Below are positions 35,836 through 44,229 of a stretch of DNA of 64,000 nucleotides, one piece after another. Origin of the DNA: Actinomycetota bacterium (GTDB lineage Bacteria; Actinomycetota; Acidimicrobiia; IMCC26256; JAENVU01); NCBI GenBank assembly GCA_016870395.1, contig VGBT01000001.1, positions 68,376 to 132,375 on the forward strand. Reading direction: 5' to 3'. Position 1 is the stretch's first letter. Each line of letters opens with the position of its first letter. The translations under genes were made by a program, and so were the position numbers. Under the pieces are notes generated by a model. The model worked only from the letters and a program-made list of their open reading frames with translations, made no database searches and was not told where the DNA came from.

Positions 35836-36602
35836 TGCGCCGTGCTGCCGCCGTCGACGGCCAGCGTCTGACCGGTCACGTGGCGGGAGTCGTCGGAGAG
35901 GAGGAACGCGACGGCCGTCGCGAGCTCCGACGGGTCGGCCACGTTGCCGATGGGTATGAGCCGCTTCATGCGTGCGCGGGCCGCCTCTCCGTCCCAGGCT
36001 CCGGCCGCCATCGGCGTGGCGACCGCACCCGGGCAGATGCAGTTCGCGCGTACGCCGCGCGGTCCGTACTGCACCGCGACGAGCCTGGTGAAGGCCTCGA
36101 CGCCTCCCTTGCTCGCGGTGTAGCCGGCGCCGAAACCGTGACCTCGGAGCGCTGCGGTCGAGGCGATGGTGACCACGCTCGACCGCTCGGGGCCGTCGTC
36201 GCGCACCAGGTGCGCCAGCGCGTGCTTGATCGCCAGGAAGGTCCCGACGAGGTTGACCGCGAGCACCTGTTGGAACGTCTCGAGCGACACGTCGGCGATC
36301 GGCTGGAGGTCGGGGCCGTGGACGATCCCGGCGGAGGTCACCACGCCGTCGAGCCGGCCGAGGTCACGCACGGCCGCCGCGACGGCGTCGGCGACCGCGG
36401 GCTCGTCGCTCACGTCGAGTGCGTGGTACACGGTGCGCCCGCCCGCCTCGGCGACCAGCGCCGCGGTCTCTTCCAGGCCGTCGGCCGCGCGGTCGAGGCA
36501 TGCCACAACCGCACCGCGCCGTGCGACCTCGAGCGCGGTCGCACGGCCGATACCGCTCGCCGCTCCGGTGACCAGGACCGCCCGACCGTCGAGTGTCTGC
36601 AT
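35832..36602 (-). CDS. SDR-family oxidoreductase
   Basis: The product has 256 residues of the classical short-chain dehydrogenase family. The cofactor loop VTGAASGIGRA lies near residue 12, VTSAGI takes the place of NNAG, and the catalytic pair is serine in IASTAALRG and Y-T-ASK near residue 155. The C-terminus has HVTGQTLAVDGG. Hydrophobic-acid NAD preference (CLDRAADG after the second strand) is likely. A TACCGT hexamer 7 nt before the ATG and an adjacent palindrome suggest controlled, leaderless transcription with the LLM oxidoreductase. Confidence 0.9.
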   Translation of the reverse strand: MQTLDGRAVLVTGAASGIGRATALEVARRGAVVACLDRAADGLEETAALVAEAGGRTVYHALDVSDEPAVADAVAAAVRDLGRLDGVVTSAGIVHGPDLQPIADVSLETFQQVLAVNLVGTFLAIKHALAHLVRDDGPERSSVVTIASTAALRGHGFGAGYTASKGGVEAFTRLVAVQYGPRGVRANCICPGAVATPMAAGAWDGEAARARMKRLIPIGNVADPSELATAVAFLLSDDSRHVTGQTLAVDGGSTAQ

Positions 36603-36609
36603 GGCCGTG

Positions 36610-36634
36610 ACGGTAGCCTGACGCCGACGTCAGG
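36610..36634. promoter_or_regulatory. -10 hexamer and TetR-like palindrome between divergent SDR genes
   Basis: Minus-strand TACCGT (36615-36610) ends 7 nt before the SDR ATG. CCTGACG (36617-36623) and CGTCAGG (36628-36634) form a perfect 7-bp inverted repeat with a 4-bp centre. A repressor bound there would cover the promoter. Similar palindromes bind TetR-family regulators of lipid genes in actinobacteria; no such regulator is in the window. Confidence 0.5.
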
Positions 36635-36736
36635 TAGGCAAGAGGCGCAGGCGCCAGTGACCTCGCGCCCGCCATGGCGGGCGCCGGAGCCGACCCAGTG
36701 AGCGAGGAGCGCGAGGGTGAACGCGAGGGAGAGGTC

Positions 36737-37516
36737 GTGATCGACCCGATGGCAGCCGCGATGCACGCGGTGGACGGCAAGGTGGTGATCGTCACCGGCT
36801 CGGGCCGGGGCGTGGGCCGGGGTATGGCGCTGCACCTGGCCAAGGGTGGCGCCCGCGTGGTCGTTGCCGAATGGAAGCCGGACCTGATGGCGAGCACGGT
36901 CGCAGTGTTGGAGGCGCTCGGTGCCGAGACGCTCGGGGTGCAGTGCAACATCATGGAGCAGTCCGAGATCGACGCCCTCGTGGCCACGACCGTCGAGCGC
37001 TTTGGCCGCGTCGATGGGCTGATCAACAACGCGCAGACGTTCCGGCCGATGGCGCCGCTGGCCGAGGTCACCGAGGAAGACGTCGACGTCTTCTACCGGT
37101 CGGGGGTGAAGGGCACGCTGTGGGCGATGCAGGCGGTGCGCCCGCACATGGCCGCGCAGGGTTGGGGTCGCATCGTGAACTTCGCCTCGTCGATGGGTAT
37201 CACGGGGGGCCGCGACTTCGGCGCCTACAACGCGTCGAAGGAGGCGATCCGCGCGCTCACCCGCACGGCGGCCCGCGAGTGGGCGGCTGACGGCATCGTC
37301 GTCAATTGCATCGCCCCCGCGGCGGCCGACCACCACGGCGAAGCGGGAACACAGAGCGAGGGGTACCGGATCTTCGTCGAGAACTGCCCGATGCACCGCC
37401 AGGGCGACCCGGAGCTCGACATGGGGCCGCTCGCGTGGTTCCTCTGCTCCGACGCGTGCCGGTACCTCACCGGGCACACGTTCATGGCCGACGGCGGCGC
37501 GTTCATGTGGGCGTGA
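36737..37516 (+). CDS. SDR-family oxidoreductase
   Basis: The product has 259 residues. VTGSGRGVGRGMALHLA is the cofactor loop, LINNAQTFRPM the NNAG region, FASSMGITGG the catalytic serine, and YNASK the catalytic tyrosine and lysine. HTFMADGGAFMW closes the sequence. GTG at 36737 is favoured because AGGGAG lies about 5 nt upstream; an in-frame ATG at 36674 lacks a site. It points away from the other SDR and is followed by a terminator. The substrate is unknown. Confidence 0.87.
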   Translation: MIDPMAAAMHAVDGKVVIVTGSGRGVGRGMALHLAKGGARVVVAEWKPDLMASTVAVLEALGAETLGVQCNIMEQSEIDALVATTVERFGRVDGLINNAQTFRPMAPLAEVTEEDVDVFYRSGVKGTLWAMQAVRPHMAAQGWGRIVNFASSMGITGGRDFGAYNASKEAIRALTRTAAREWAADGIVVNCIAPAAADHHGEAGTQSEGYRIFVENCPMHRQGDPELDMGPLAWFLCSDACRYLTGHTFMADGGAFMWA

Positions 37517-37646
37517 GCGACTGCGCGATCCCCGAGACCGTGTAGCAGGCCGGCGCGGCCGCGAGCCGCGACGTACCGCTCGCGTGGCTGCGCCTGGAGC
37601 CGCTCACCGACGGCCGGGCTCCACGGCGGCCCCGTGACCTGGCTCT

Positions 37647-37668
37647 CCCGAGCCTCTCTCGGGGTTTT
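37647..37668 (+). terminator. Hairpin plus short T-run after the SDR gene
   Basis: CCCGAG (37647-37652) and CTCGGG (37658-37663) flank a 5-nt loop and are followed by GTTTT. This is a plausible Rho-independent terminator on the plus strand. Confidence 0.55.
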
Positions 37669-37708
37669 GGCGTCACGAGACCGCGATTATCGCGGTCTCG
37701 TGACGCCA
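37668..37708. terminator. Perfect 19-bp hairpin holding the stop codon of a minus-strand gene in its loop
   Basis: Arms at 37668-37686 and 37690-37708 are exact complements, beginning TGGCGTCACGAGACC. The 3-nt loop TTA is the TAA stop of the isomerase-like gene read on the minus strand, so its last codons (RSGVTRPR) lie in the stem. No T-run follows on either strand. It sits between convergent genes and may stop transcription both ways or protect mRNA ends. Confidence 0.6.
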
Positions 37709-38535
37709 GAACGCTGGGTGACGGCGAGTCCGGCGTCGAGGGAGTCGAGCAGCTCGGTGAGGCGGTCGACGCTGCGGTGGACGGCGGCTGCGTAGCCCTC
37801 GGCCTCGATCGCCGGTCCGATCAGCTCCAGGTCGAAGCACCCGACGTATCCGGCTGCGAGCACCCGGCCCAGAATCCCTTCGAGCGGGATGTCGCCGTCG
37901 CCGGGAACGAGCCGGTTCGGCGTGGACAGCGTGCCCACCCGGAAGTCGCTCACCTGCACCAGACGGAGCGTGTCGACCCCGGCGTCGATTGTCGCCGCGA
38001 GCCCCCGTTCGGCCCAACACGCGTTGACCTCCATGCAGACCCCGGTGCACAGCCGGCGCGCCAAATCGACGTCGTCGGCGAGCGTGTGCACGAACCCCAC
38101 GTCGACGCGCAGCGAGTTCGTGTGCTCGATCGCAAAGGGCACGCCCCGAGCCTCTGCCTCTCTGAGCACCGGGGCCAACGCCTCCTTTAGCGCGTCGGCC
38201 GCCTCCTCCCACGAGAGCGGACCCGCTGGCCCCGTCGTGAACACGAGGCACTCGGCGCCGACCGCGACCGCGGTGTCGAGCGCGCGGACGAGGCGCTCGC
38301 GCTGGCGCTCCCACCTCTCGGGCGTCGCGAGGTGGAACGGGCCGAGGCCGATCAGGTTCGTGACGCGCAGGCCGGCGTCGACGACCCGCGCGGTGCCGTC
38401 GTCCCATCCGTGGCGCTCGAGCTTGGCCACGGAGATCCCGACGTTCGTGATTCCGGACCCGGCGTAGAAGGAGAGGTCTTGTTCGAGCGGCCAGTCGAAC
38501 GTACTGATCGCGCTGACCGAGATCCGGTCGTGCAT
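37687..38535 (-). CDS. Sugar phosphate isomerase/epimerase-like TIM-barrel protein
   Basis: The product has 282 residues of the xylose-isomerase-like TIM-barrel family (AP endonuclease 2 type). Expected metal ligands are visible: Glu in AIEHTNSLR near residue 147, a Cys-Met-Glu-Val-Asn run on the next strand, and the late FDLELIGP glutamate. Members isomerise or epimerise sugars and inositols. Its ATG overlaps the stop of the next SDR, and the pair may act on the same substrate. Confidence 0.8.
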   Translation of the reverse strand: MHDRISVSAISTFDWPLEQDLSFYAGSGITNVGISVAKLERHGWDDGTARVVDAGLRVTNLIGLGPFHLATPERWERQRERLVRALDTAVAVGAECLVFTTGPAGPLSWEEAADALKEALAPVLREAEARGVPFAIEHTNSLRVDVGFVHTLADDVDLARRLCTGVCMEVNACWAERGLAATIDAGVDTLRLVQVSDFRVGTLSTPNRLVPGDGDIPLEGILGRVLAAGYVGCFDLELIGPAIEAEGYAAAVHRSVDRLTELLDSLDAGLAVTQRSGVTRPR

Positions 38536-39308
38536 CAGCCGAGGACCAACCCGCGTGCAGCGCTGCTCCCGCCGTCGAGCGGGAGGTTGATCCCGGTCAG
38601 GAACTCGCTCTCGCGCGACGCAAGGTACACCGCCGCGTACGCGACGTCGTCGGCCGCGCCGAGCCGGGTGAGGTGCATGCTTTCAAGCCGCGCCTGACGG
38701 GCCGGGAGCATGTCGGCGTCGCGGCGCTCGTTGAGCACGTAGCCCGGACTGATCGTGTTGCAGCGGACGCCATGACGCGCGTAGTCGACGGCGATCGCGC
38801 GCGTGAGCCCGTTCAACCCGGACTTGCTGGCGATGTACGCGGTGAACCCGGGCGCGGCGCGCTCGGCCTGTCGGCTCGATACGTTGATGATCGAGCCGTG
38901 CCCCGCGCGCAGCATGTGGGGGATTGCGCTGCGACAGCACCACATCGGCGCGCTCAGGTTCACGCGCAGGGTCTGCTCCCACGTGTCGGTGGGCATCTCG
39001 GTTACCGCTGCATCTGACGTGTCGACCGACCCGGCGACGGCGCTGTTGACGAGCACCGTGAGCCCGCCGAGTGCCGCGGCGGCACGCTCGACGAGCTCGA
39101 CGCACGCCGGCTCGGATCCGAGGTCGGCGAGGAGCAGCTCGGCGCGCCCGCCCGCGCCGCGGATCCCTTTCACCACCGTGCTCCCGCGGCGCTCGTCGCG
39201 GCCGGTGACGACGACGGCCGCGCCCTCGGCGGCGAACCGCTCGGCGATCGCGCGGCCGATGCCCGACGTCGAGCCGGTGACGAGCGCGAACTCACCCGCG
39301 AGGCGCAT
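38535..39308 (-). CDS. SDR-family oxidoreductase
   Basis: The product has 257 residues. VTGSTSGIGRAIAERFA is the cofactor loop, LVNSAVAG replaces the usual NNAG, INVSSRQ gives the catalytic serine, and YIASK the tyrosine and lysine. GINLPLDGG ends the fold. A minus-strand TAACCT (39320-39315) lies 6 nt before the ATG, so transcription is probably leaderless. It leads a two-gene operon with the isomerase-like gene. Confidence 0.88.
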   Translation of the reverse strand: MRLAGEFALVTGSTSGIGRAIAERFAAEGAAVVVTGRDERRGSTVVKGIRGAGGRAELLLADLGSEPACVELVERAAAALGGLTVLVNSAVAGSVDTSDAAVTEMPTDTWEQTLRVNLSAPMWCCRSAIPHMLRAGHGSIINVSSRQAERAAPGFTAYIASKSGLNGLTRAIAVDYARHGVRCNTISPGYVLNERRDADMLPARQARLESMHLTRLGAADDVAYAAVYLASRESEFLTGINLPLDGGSSAARGLVLG

Positions 39309-39320
39309 CCCCGGAGGTTA
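39309..39320 (-). promoter_or_regulatory. Leaderless -10 hexamer before the SDR/isomerase operon
   Basis: TAACCT on the minus strand (39320-39315) ends 6 nt before the ATG at 39308. The intervening CCGGGG is not a usable ribosome binding site at that distance. Confidence 0.45.
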
Positions 39321-39335
39321 TCGGGGACGGTGCGG

Positions 39336-40193
39336 TCAGTGGCCCGGGCCGTCGAGCAGTCCGGCTACCACACCGCGTCGGACACCGGTGACCGCGGTGG
39401 TCGCGAGGAAGATCGCGCAGGCCACGAGCACGATGGCCCCTCCGGGTGCCAGTCCCCACGCTCGGGCCGCGGCGAGTCCGAGCACGGCGCTCACCACCCC
39501 GACCGCGGACGCGCCGAGCAAGGTCGCGCGAAACGAGCGCGCGACGAGGCGGCTCGACGCGACCGGCAGCACCATGAGCGCGGCGATGAGCAGCACTCCG
39601 ACCACGTTCATCGCGGCCACCACCGTGACCGCGGTCAGCACCGCGAGCAGCCCATTGAGACCGTCGACGGGGAGGCCGGCCACGCGCGCCGACTCCTCGT
39701 CGAGCACGACCGCGAGGAGTGCGCGGCCGCTGAGCGCGAGCAGGACGAGGATGGCGATGCCGATCCCGGCGATGACCCACACGTCGGCGCTTCGCACGGT
39801 CAGGATCGAGCCGAACAGGTAGGGCAGCACGTTGACGCTCGCCCCCTCGGCGGCCGCGCGGCTCGCCAGCACCGCGCCGGCAGCGATGCCGCCGTAGAAG
39901 AAGAGCGCGAGCGCCAGATCGCCGCTGGTCCTCCCCCGGGAGCGGAGCCACTCCACGGCGAGCGCTCCGAGCACCGCGACGGCCATCGCGGTCCACAGCG
40001 GGGCGAGCGCGAGCAGCAGGCCGGCGGCGACGCCTGCGAAGGCGAGATGTCCGAGGCCGTCGCCCAGCAGCGAGAGCTGCTTCTGGACGAGGAACGCGCC
40101 GACGAGCGGGGCGCAGAGGCCGATCAATAGCCCGACAACGAGCGCGAGTTGCATGTAGTCGCGGTCGAACGGCCATGGGAGTGGCAGACCCAT
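39336..40193 (-). CDS. znuB: Zinc/manganese ABC transporter permease
   Basis: The product has 285 residues with about eight hydrophobic helices of the ABC-3 metal permease family. LVGAFLVQKQLSLLGDGLGHLAFAGVAAG near residue 30 is the conserved loop, followed by LALALFFYGGIAAG and VVGVLLIAALMVLPVASS. It is the third component with znuC, whose stop overlaps this ATG, and with the divergent znuA. Confidence 0.93.
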   Translation of the reverse strand: MGLPLPWPFDRDYMQLALVVGLLIGLCAPLVGAFLVQKQLSLLGDGLGHLAFAGVAAGLLLALAPLWTAMAVAVLGALAVEWLRSRGRTSGDLALALFFYGGIAAGAVLASRAAAEGASVNVLPYLFGSILTVRSADVWVIAGIGIAILVLLALSGRALLAVVLDEESARVAGLPVDGLNGLLAVLTAVTVVAAMNVVGVLLIAALMVLPVASSRLVARSFRATLLGASAVGVVSAVLGLAAARAWGLAPGGAIVLVACAIFLATTAVTGVRRGVVAGLLDGPGH

Positions 40194-40941
40194 CAGCCGA
40201 GCCCTTCGAGCCAGAGCGGAAGGTCCTGGGCGTGGATGCCGAGGCTGACGCCGGTCGCCGCGAGATCCTCCGGCGCACCGTCGAAGAGGACGCGGCGCTT
40301 CAACACGATCACCCGGTCGAGGTCGTCGGCCACCGCGCCGAGCTCGTGCGACACGAGCAGCACCGCCGCCGCGTGCTCGCGCACGAGGTGAACGTCGAGT
40401 CGCGGAACAGGTGCTGGGACTCGACGTCCACCCCGGCGATCGGCTCGTCGAGGATCAGCAGCTCCGGGTCGCTCGCGAGCGCTTTCGCGATCAGCACTCG
40501 TTGCTGCTGGCCACCCGAGAGCTCCGTGACGGGACGGCCGCGCAGTTGGGTGAGCGCCACCGCCTCCAGGGCGTGGCCGACGGCGGCCCGGTCGGTCGAT
40601 CGAGGGCGGCGCCACCAACCGCGGCGGGCGAGCCGCCCGGTCGCGACGACCTCCTCCACGGTGGCGGGCAGCTCGGGCCGGAGGCGGGCCCGCTGCGGCA
40701 CGTAGCCGATCCGCCCACGCTCGGGGAGGTGGCGCGGGTCGGTGCCGAAGCAGCGCACGCTGCCCGACGCCGGTCGGGACAGCCCGAGGAGCACCCGCAG
40801 GAGCGTCGACTTGCCCGAGCCGTTGGGGCCGACGAGAGCGACGAACTCACCGGCCCGCACCGTGAGCGAGACCGCGTCGAGCACCGGTTCGCGCCCGTAG
40901 GCGAACGAGATCGCGTCGGCCTCGAGGAGGGCGGCGGTCAT
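40193..40941 (-). pseudogene. znuC: Zinc ABC transporter ATPase, frameshifted
   Basis: Walker A LVGPNGSGKSTLLR, VPQRARLRPELP, signature [15 protein letters not shown] and Walker B LLILDEPIAGVD are in one frame from the ATG at 40941. Just after SQHLFRD the frame is lost. HLVREHAAAVLLVSHELGAVADD, with the switch histidine, continues in another frame to the end. The span is 749 nt, not a multiple of three, consistent with one missing base near 40395. No slippery sequence is seen. It is a sequencing error or a recent mutation; if real, the transporter lacks its normal ATPase C-terminus. Confidence 0.8.
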
Positions 40942-40947
40942 CCCGTC

Positions 40948-40993
40948 ATCGTAGTTGAGAGTGATTCCCAATTCATCATAGGATTGATTCTCA
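40948..40993. promoter_or_regulatory. Divergent znuC/znuA promoters with Zur-like boxes
   Basis: Plus-strand TAGGAT (40979-40984) is 8 nt from the znuA ATG; minus-strand TACGAT (40953-40948) is 6 nt from the znuC ATG. Between and over them lie TGAGAGTGATTCCCA (40956-40970) and TAGGATTGATTCTCA (40979-40993), both resembling actinobacterial Zur boxes of the TGAAAATGATTTTCA kind. The stretch is sharply AT-rich. A Zur-type regulator is encoded at 47.3 kb. Confidence 0.6.
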
Positions 40994-41886
40994 TGAAGCG
41001 ACTCGGAGCCGTGACGCTGGTGTTCGCGCTCCTGGGCGGTGTCCTGGTCGGCTGTGGCGGTGGCGAGGGGGACGGCGGCGAGGCGGACGGTCGACTCCCG
41101 GTCGTCGCGGCCTTCTACCCGCTCGCCGAGGCGGCCTCGCGCGTCGGCGAGAACCGGGTCGCGGTGACGAACCTCACGCCGGCGGGCACCGAGCCCCACG
41201 AGCTCGAGCTCACCCCCGACCAGGTCGACCGCATCCAGGACGCGGCGGTGGTGCTGGTGATGGGCGACGGGTTCCAGCCCGCGGTCGAGGCCGCGGCCGC
41301 GGCGCGCGACGGCCAGACCGTCGAGCTGCTCGCGGAGGTGGCGCCCCCCGGCGGTGCGGCCGATCCCCACGTCTGGCTCGACCCGGTGGTCTACGCGCGC
41401 GTCGTGGACGCCGTCGCCGAGGCCCTCTCCACGGCCGACCCGGACGGCGCGGAAGAGTACGCGGCCCGCGCGCGCCGCCTCGCAGACGAGATCGCCACGG
41501 TCGACCGGGAGTACGCCGCCGGCCTTGCCCGCTGCGATCGCCGGACGATCGTGACCGCGCACGAGGCGTTCGGGTGGCTGGCCCGCCGGTACGACCTGAC
41601 CCAGGAGGGCATCGCGGGCCTCGCGCCCGACCAGGAGCCCACACCCAAGCGCCTGGCGGAGCTGGCCGACCTCGCCGACCGCGAGGGCGTCACCACCGTG
41701 TTCACCGAGGAGCTGGTCTCGCCGCGAGTCGCCGAGACGCTCGCGCGCGAGGCCGGTGGTCTGCAGACCGCGGTCCTGCACACGCTCGAGGGGCTCTCCG
41801 ACGAGGAGCTCGCCCGCGGGGACGACTGGGCGTCGGTGATGCGGTCGAACCTGCGCGCGCTGCGGCACGCGCTCGGGTGCTCGTGA
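40993..41886 (+). CDS. znuA: Zinc-binding lipoprotein of an ABC importer
   Basis: The product has 297 residues. MKRLGAVTLVFALLGGVLVGCGG is a lipoprotein signal with a cleavage cysteine at 21. The metal ligands of the cluster A-I family are present: PHEL near residue 65, DPHVWLDPV near 130, and TAHEAFGWLARRY near 190, with a late FTEELVSP acidic ligand. There is no long His-rich loop. The ATG has no ribosome binding site but follows a -10 hexamer at 8 nt, so the mRNA is probably leaderless. Confidence 0.93.
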   Translation: MKRLGAVTLVFALLGGVLVGCGGGEGDGGEADGRLPVVAAFYPLAEAASRVGENRVAVTNLTPAGTEPHELELTPDQVDRIQDAAVVLVMGDGFQPAVEAAAAARDGQTVELLAEVAPPGGAADPHVWLDPVVYARVVDAVAEALSTADPDGAEEYAARARRLADEIATVDREYAAGLARCDRRTIVTAHEAFGWLARRYDLTQEGIAGLAPDQEPTPKRLAELADLADREGVTTVFTEELVSPRVAETLAREAGGLQTAVLHTLEGLSDEELARGDDWASVMRSNLRALRHALGCS

Positions 41887-41903
41887 CGACGGAGGACGTC
41901 GAG

Positions 41904-42326
41904 CTATTCGGCGACGCCCGCCGCGCCGCGCGCTCGTAGCGCGTCTCGCAGCCGGACGGCCGCGTCGTCGAGCGCGGCCGAGTCGGGGTCGCGCTCGGCG
42001 TTGCCGAAGTCGAGGTCGTGGACGCCGTCGATCGGCACGACGTGCAGGTGGACGTGCGGGACCTCGAGCCCGGCGATCATCAGACCGATCCGCATCGGCG
42101 AGAACGCCTCCTGCTGCGCCGCGCCGATCTCCTGAGCGACGCGCATGAGGTGCGCGTTCGCTCCCGGGTCGAGGTCGATCCAGTGGTCCACCTCGGCGCG
42201 GGGCACGACGAGCGTGTGCCCCGGCTTCAGGGGGTTGATCGACAGGAACCCCACGCACACCTCGTCGCGCCAGACGAAGCGGCCGGGCAAGTCGCCGTCG
42301 ATGATGCGGGTAAAGATCGTCGCCAC
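41904..42326 (-). CDS. HIT-family hydrolase
   Basis: The product has 140 residues. The histidine triad HVHLHVVP lies near residue 96, with an N-terminal IFTRIIDGDLPGRFVWRDE and HTLVVPRAEVDHW. HIT proteins cleave nucleoside phosphoramidates and related nucleotides. GTG at 42326 is set by the conserved N-terminus and by TAGCCT (42339-42334) ending 7 nt upstream. It converges with znuA. Confidence 0.9.
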   Translation of the reverse strand: MATIFTRIIDGDLPGRFVWRDEVCVGFLSINPLKPGHTLVVPRAEVDHWIDLDPGANAHLMRVAQEIGAAQQEAFSPMRIGLMIAGLEVPHVHLHVVPIDGVHDLDFGNAERDPDSAALDDAAVRLRDALRARGAAGVAE

Positions 42327-42336
42327 GTCGCAAAGG

Positions 42337-43062
42337 CTACGCGGTCTTGCGCTTTCGCAGCAGAGCCCAGATCGCCACGATCCAGCCGACCACCGCGGCC
42401 ACGATCGCGACGATCGTGATCGCGTCGGAGTCCTCGGAGTCGTGATCGTCGCTCTCGGCGCCGGTGGCCTGGTCGGCGGCATCCGCACCGGCGGACTCCT
42501 CGGCGTGCTCGTCGGTCGCGGCCGCCTCGTCGCCGTGCTCGTCCTCGCTCGGCGCGACCACCATGAGGGTGGGTGCCGGGCTCTCGGGTTCGGCACCGCC
42601 CTCGGGCGTCGACTCGATCCAGCGGGTGACGTCGCCGTTCGCGAAGTACTGCAGCGTGGGGAACTCGAGCGTGACGTCCTCGTCGGGCAGCGGGCCGAGC
42701 GACATCGGGAGCTGCGCCTCCCCGTCGGGCTCGATCGTCCCTTCCCACGTGACCGAGGCGACGGCCTCGGTGTACTCCTGGCCGCCGACCGTCAGCGGCT
42801 CGGCCAGCGCCCGCTTCTGCACGGTCACGGTCCATCCTGGGATCGGGAGGTAGCTCACCAGCGGGATCGCGTGCTCCTCGGGGAACGTGATCTCGACCTT
42901 GCTGGTCGTCGTGTCGGCGGGGTGGCTCGGTACGGTGAAGATCACCGACGCGTACCCGCCGTGGTGGGCCTCCGCGGGCTCCACTTCGACGTGCGCGCCC
43001 GCCGGCGTGGCCAGCACGAAGCACACAGCTGCAACGACGATCCCCACGGCGATTCGCCGCAT
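42337..43062 (-). CDS. YcnI-like (DUF1775) copper-binding membrane-anchored protein
   Basis: The product has about 241 residues. An N-terminal signal ends at GAHVEVEP, leaving histidine as the first mature residue, the feature YcnI proteins use to bind copper. PSHPADTTTSKVEITFPEE and a GWTV-type tryptophan follow. A long acidic, histidine-containing linker (residues about 165-205) leads to a C-terminal membrane helix and basic tail. GGAGG lies 5 nt before the ATG at 43062, favoured over the ATG 3 bp earlier. It is downstream of the copper and sigma genes. Confidence 0.85.
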   Translation of the reverse strand: MRRIAVGIVVAAVCFVLATPAGAHVEVEPAEAHHGGYASVIFTVPSHPADTTTSKVEITFPEEHAIPLVSYLPIPGWTVTVQKRALAEPLTVGGQEYTEAVASVTWEGTIEPDGEAQLPMSLGPLPDEDVTLEFPTLQYFANGDVTRWIESTPEGGAEPESPAPTLMVVAPSEDEHGDEAAATDEHAEESAGADAADQATGAESDDHDSEDSDAITIVAIVAAVVGWIVAIWALLRKRKTA

Positions 43063-43131
43063 CATGACCTCCCCCGAGTCGGTGTCGAACGAGGGGTAGT
43101 CGTCGCGCGGAGCCGATGAGTTCCCCGCGCT

Positions 43132-44229
43132 TCAGATCTTCGGTGCCCGAGCGGGGGTGCCGACGGTGGTCGGTGTGGGATCGACCGGCGCCTCGTTGTC
43201 CGGCGGTGCTGAGCGCAGCCGAAGGGCCGCACCGACCGCCAAGCCGGTGCCGAGCCCGAGCGCCGCGGTGACGGTGAGGCGGGCGAGCCCAGGAGCCAAC
43301 GTCGTGGGCAGCTGGGATCGCGAGAGCACGGCGAGATCGGACACGCCCCCTGCGATCGCCATGAACAGGCCGGCGATGAGCACCGCGGGCGCCGCGACCC
43401 AGGCGTCGCTGCGCCGCACCCAGATCAAGGCCGCCACCGCCAGGAGCACCGCGGTGACGGAGTACGCGTTCTCCCCGAGCCGGTTCCCGATCGTCGCGTC
43501 GGATCCGACCCACGTCCCGAGCACGTGGAGCGACTCGGTCACGACGAGCACGGCAAGGGCCGCGGCCGCGATCGTCGACCACGCTCGAGTGCGGCTGCCG
43601 ACGATCACGGCACCGGCCAGGAGCGTCGCGCTGGCGAGCCACGGCCAGGCCGACGGGCCCGGCACCCATCGGGCGTCGCCTGCGATGTCGAGGTCCCGAC
43701 CGTTCCAGCGCACTGGGATCCGCCAGTCCTCGATGATCGTGTGGGCGCGGTCCCGGTCGGAGCGCACCTCAGGTGGCAGCGCGTCGGCCATCCAGTGCGT
43801 CCGATGGTCGTGCCAGCGCGCGACGTTGCCCTCGGAGATGCGCTCCCACACGGGCGGTGCGCTCGCGTCGTAGCGGCGTGGGGCCTCGGTGGTCGGGGTG
43901 CGTGTGCGGTTCAGGAACACCGCCGGCGATCGGCGGTTCTGCCAGACGCCGTCCGACTCGACGCGCAGGTACGGCTCGCCCTCGTATCCGAGCACCACCG
44001 CGGCGTGCCCGGTCTCGTTGCGCAGCTCGATGCGCTGGTCCGAGGTGACGCCGGCGGTGAGGCCGTGGACGTCGGGCACCACCCCGCGCACGATCGTCTC
44101 GAAGTTGGTGGGTTGCGCACCCCCCACCCCATGGGCCGACGCGGGTCCGGCACTGGCGACGACGCCTGCGAGCGAGACCGACGCGACGAGCGCCAGCCGC
44201 ACGAGCGCGCCGCGCGGAGGCCGGGTCAT
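43132..44229 (-). CDS. Secreted-domain plus five-helix membrane protein, copper-cluster associated
   Basis: The product has 365 residues. A signal peptide ends at ASAHGVGG, again leaving His near the mature N-terminus. The extracytoplasmic part has RIELRNETGHAAVVLGYEGEPYLRV and WHDHRTHWM, a possible metal-binding cluster. About five helices follow from residue 205 onward. I recall similar uncharacterised actinobacterial proteins near copC-like genes. The ATG overlaps the stop of the ECF sigma gene (ATGA), so the two are co-expressed. A role in copper handling is inferred. Confidence 0.75.
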   Translation of the reverse strand: MTRPPRGALVRLALVASVSLAGVVASAGPASAHGVGGAQPTNFETIVRGVVPDVHGLTAGVTSDQRIELRNETGHAAVVLGYEGEPYLRVESDGVWQNRRSPAVFLNRTRTPTTEAPRRYDASAPPVWERISEGNVARWHDHRTHWMADALPPEVRSDRDRAHTIIEDWRIPVRWNGRDLDIAGDARWVPGPSAWPWLASATLLAGAVIVGSRTRAWSTIAAAALAVLVVTESLHVLGTWVGSDATIGNRLGENAYSVTAVLLAVAALIWVRRSDAWVAAPAVLIAGLFMAIAGGVSDLAVLSRSQLPTTLAPGLARLTVTAALGLGTGLAVGAALRLRSAPPDNEAPVDPTPTTVGTPARAPKI

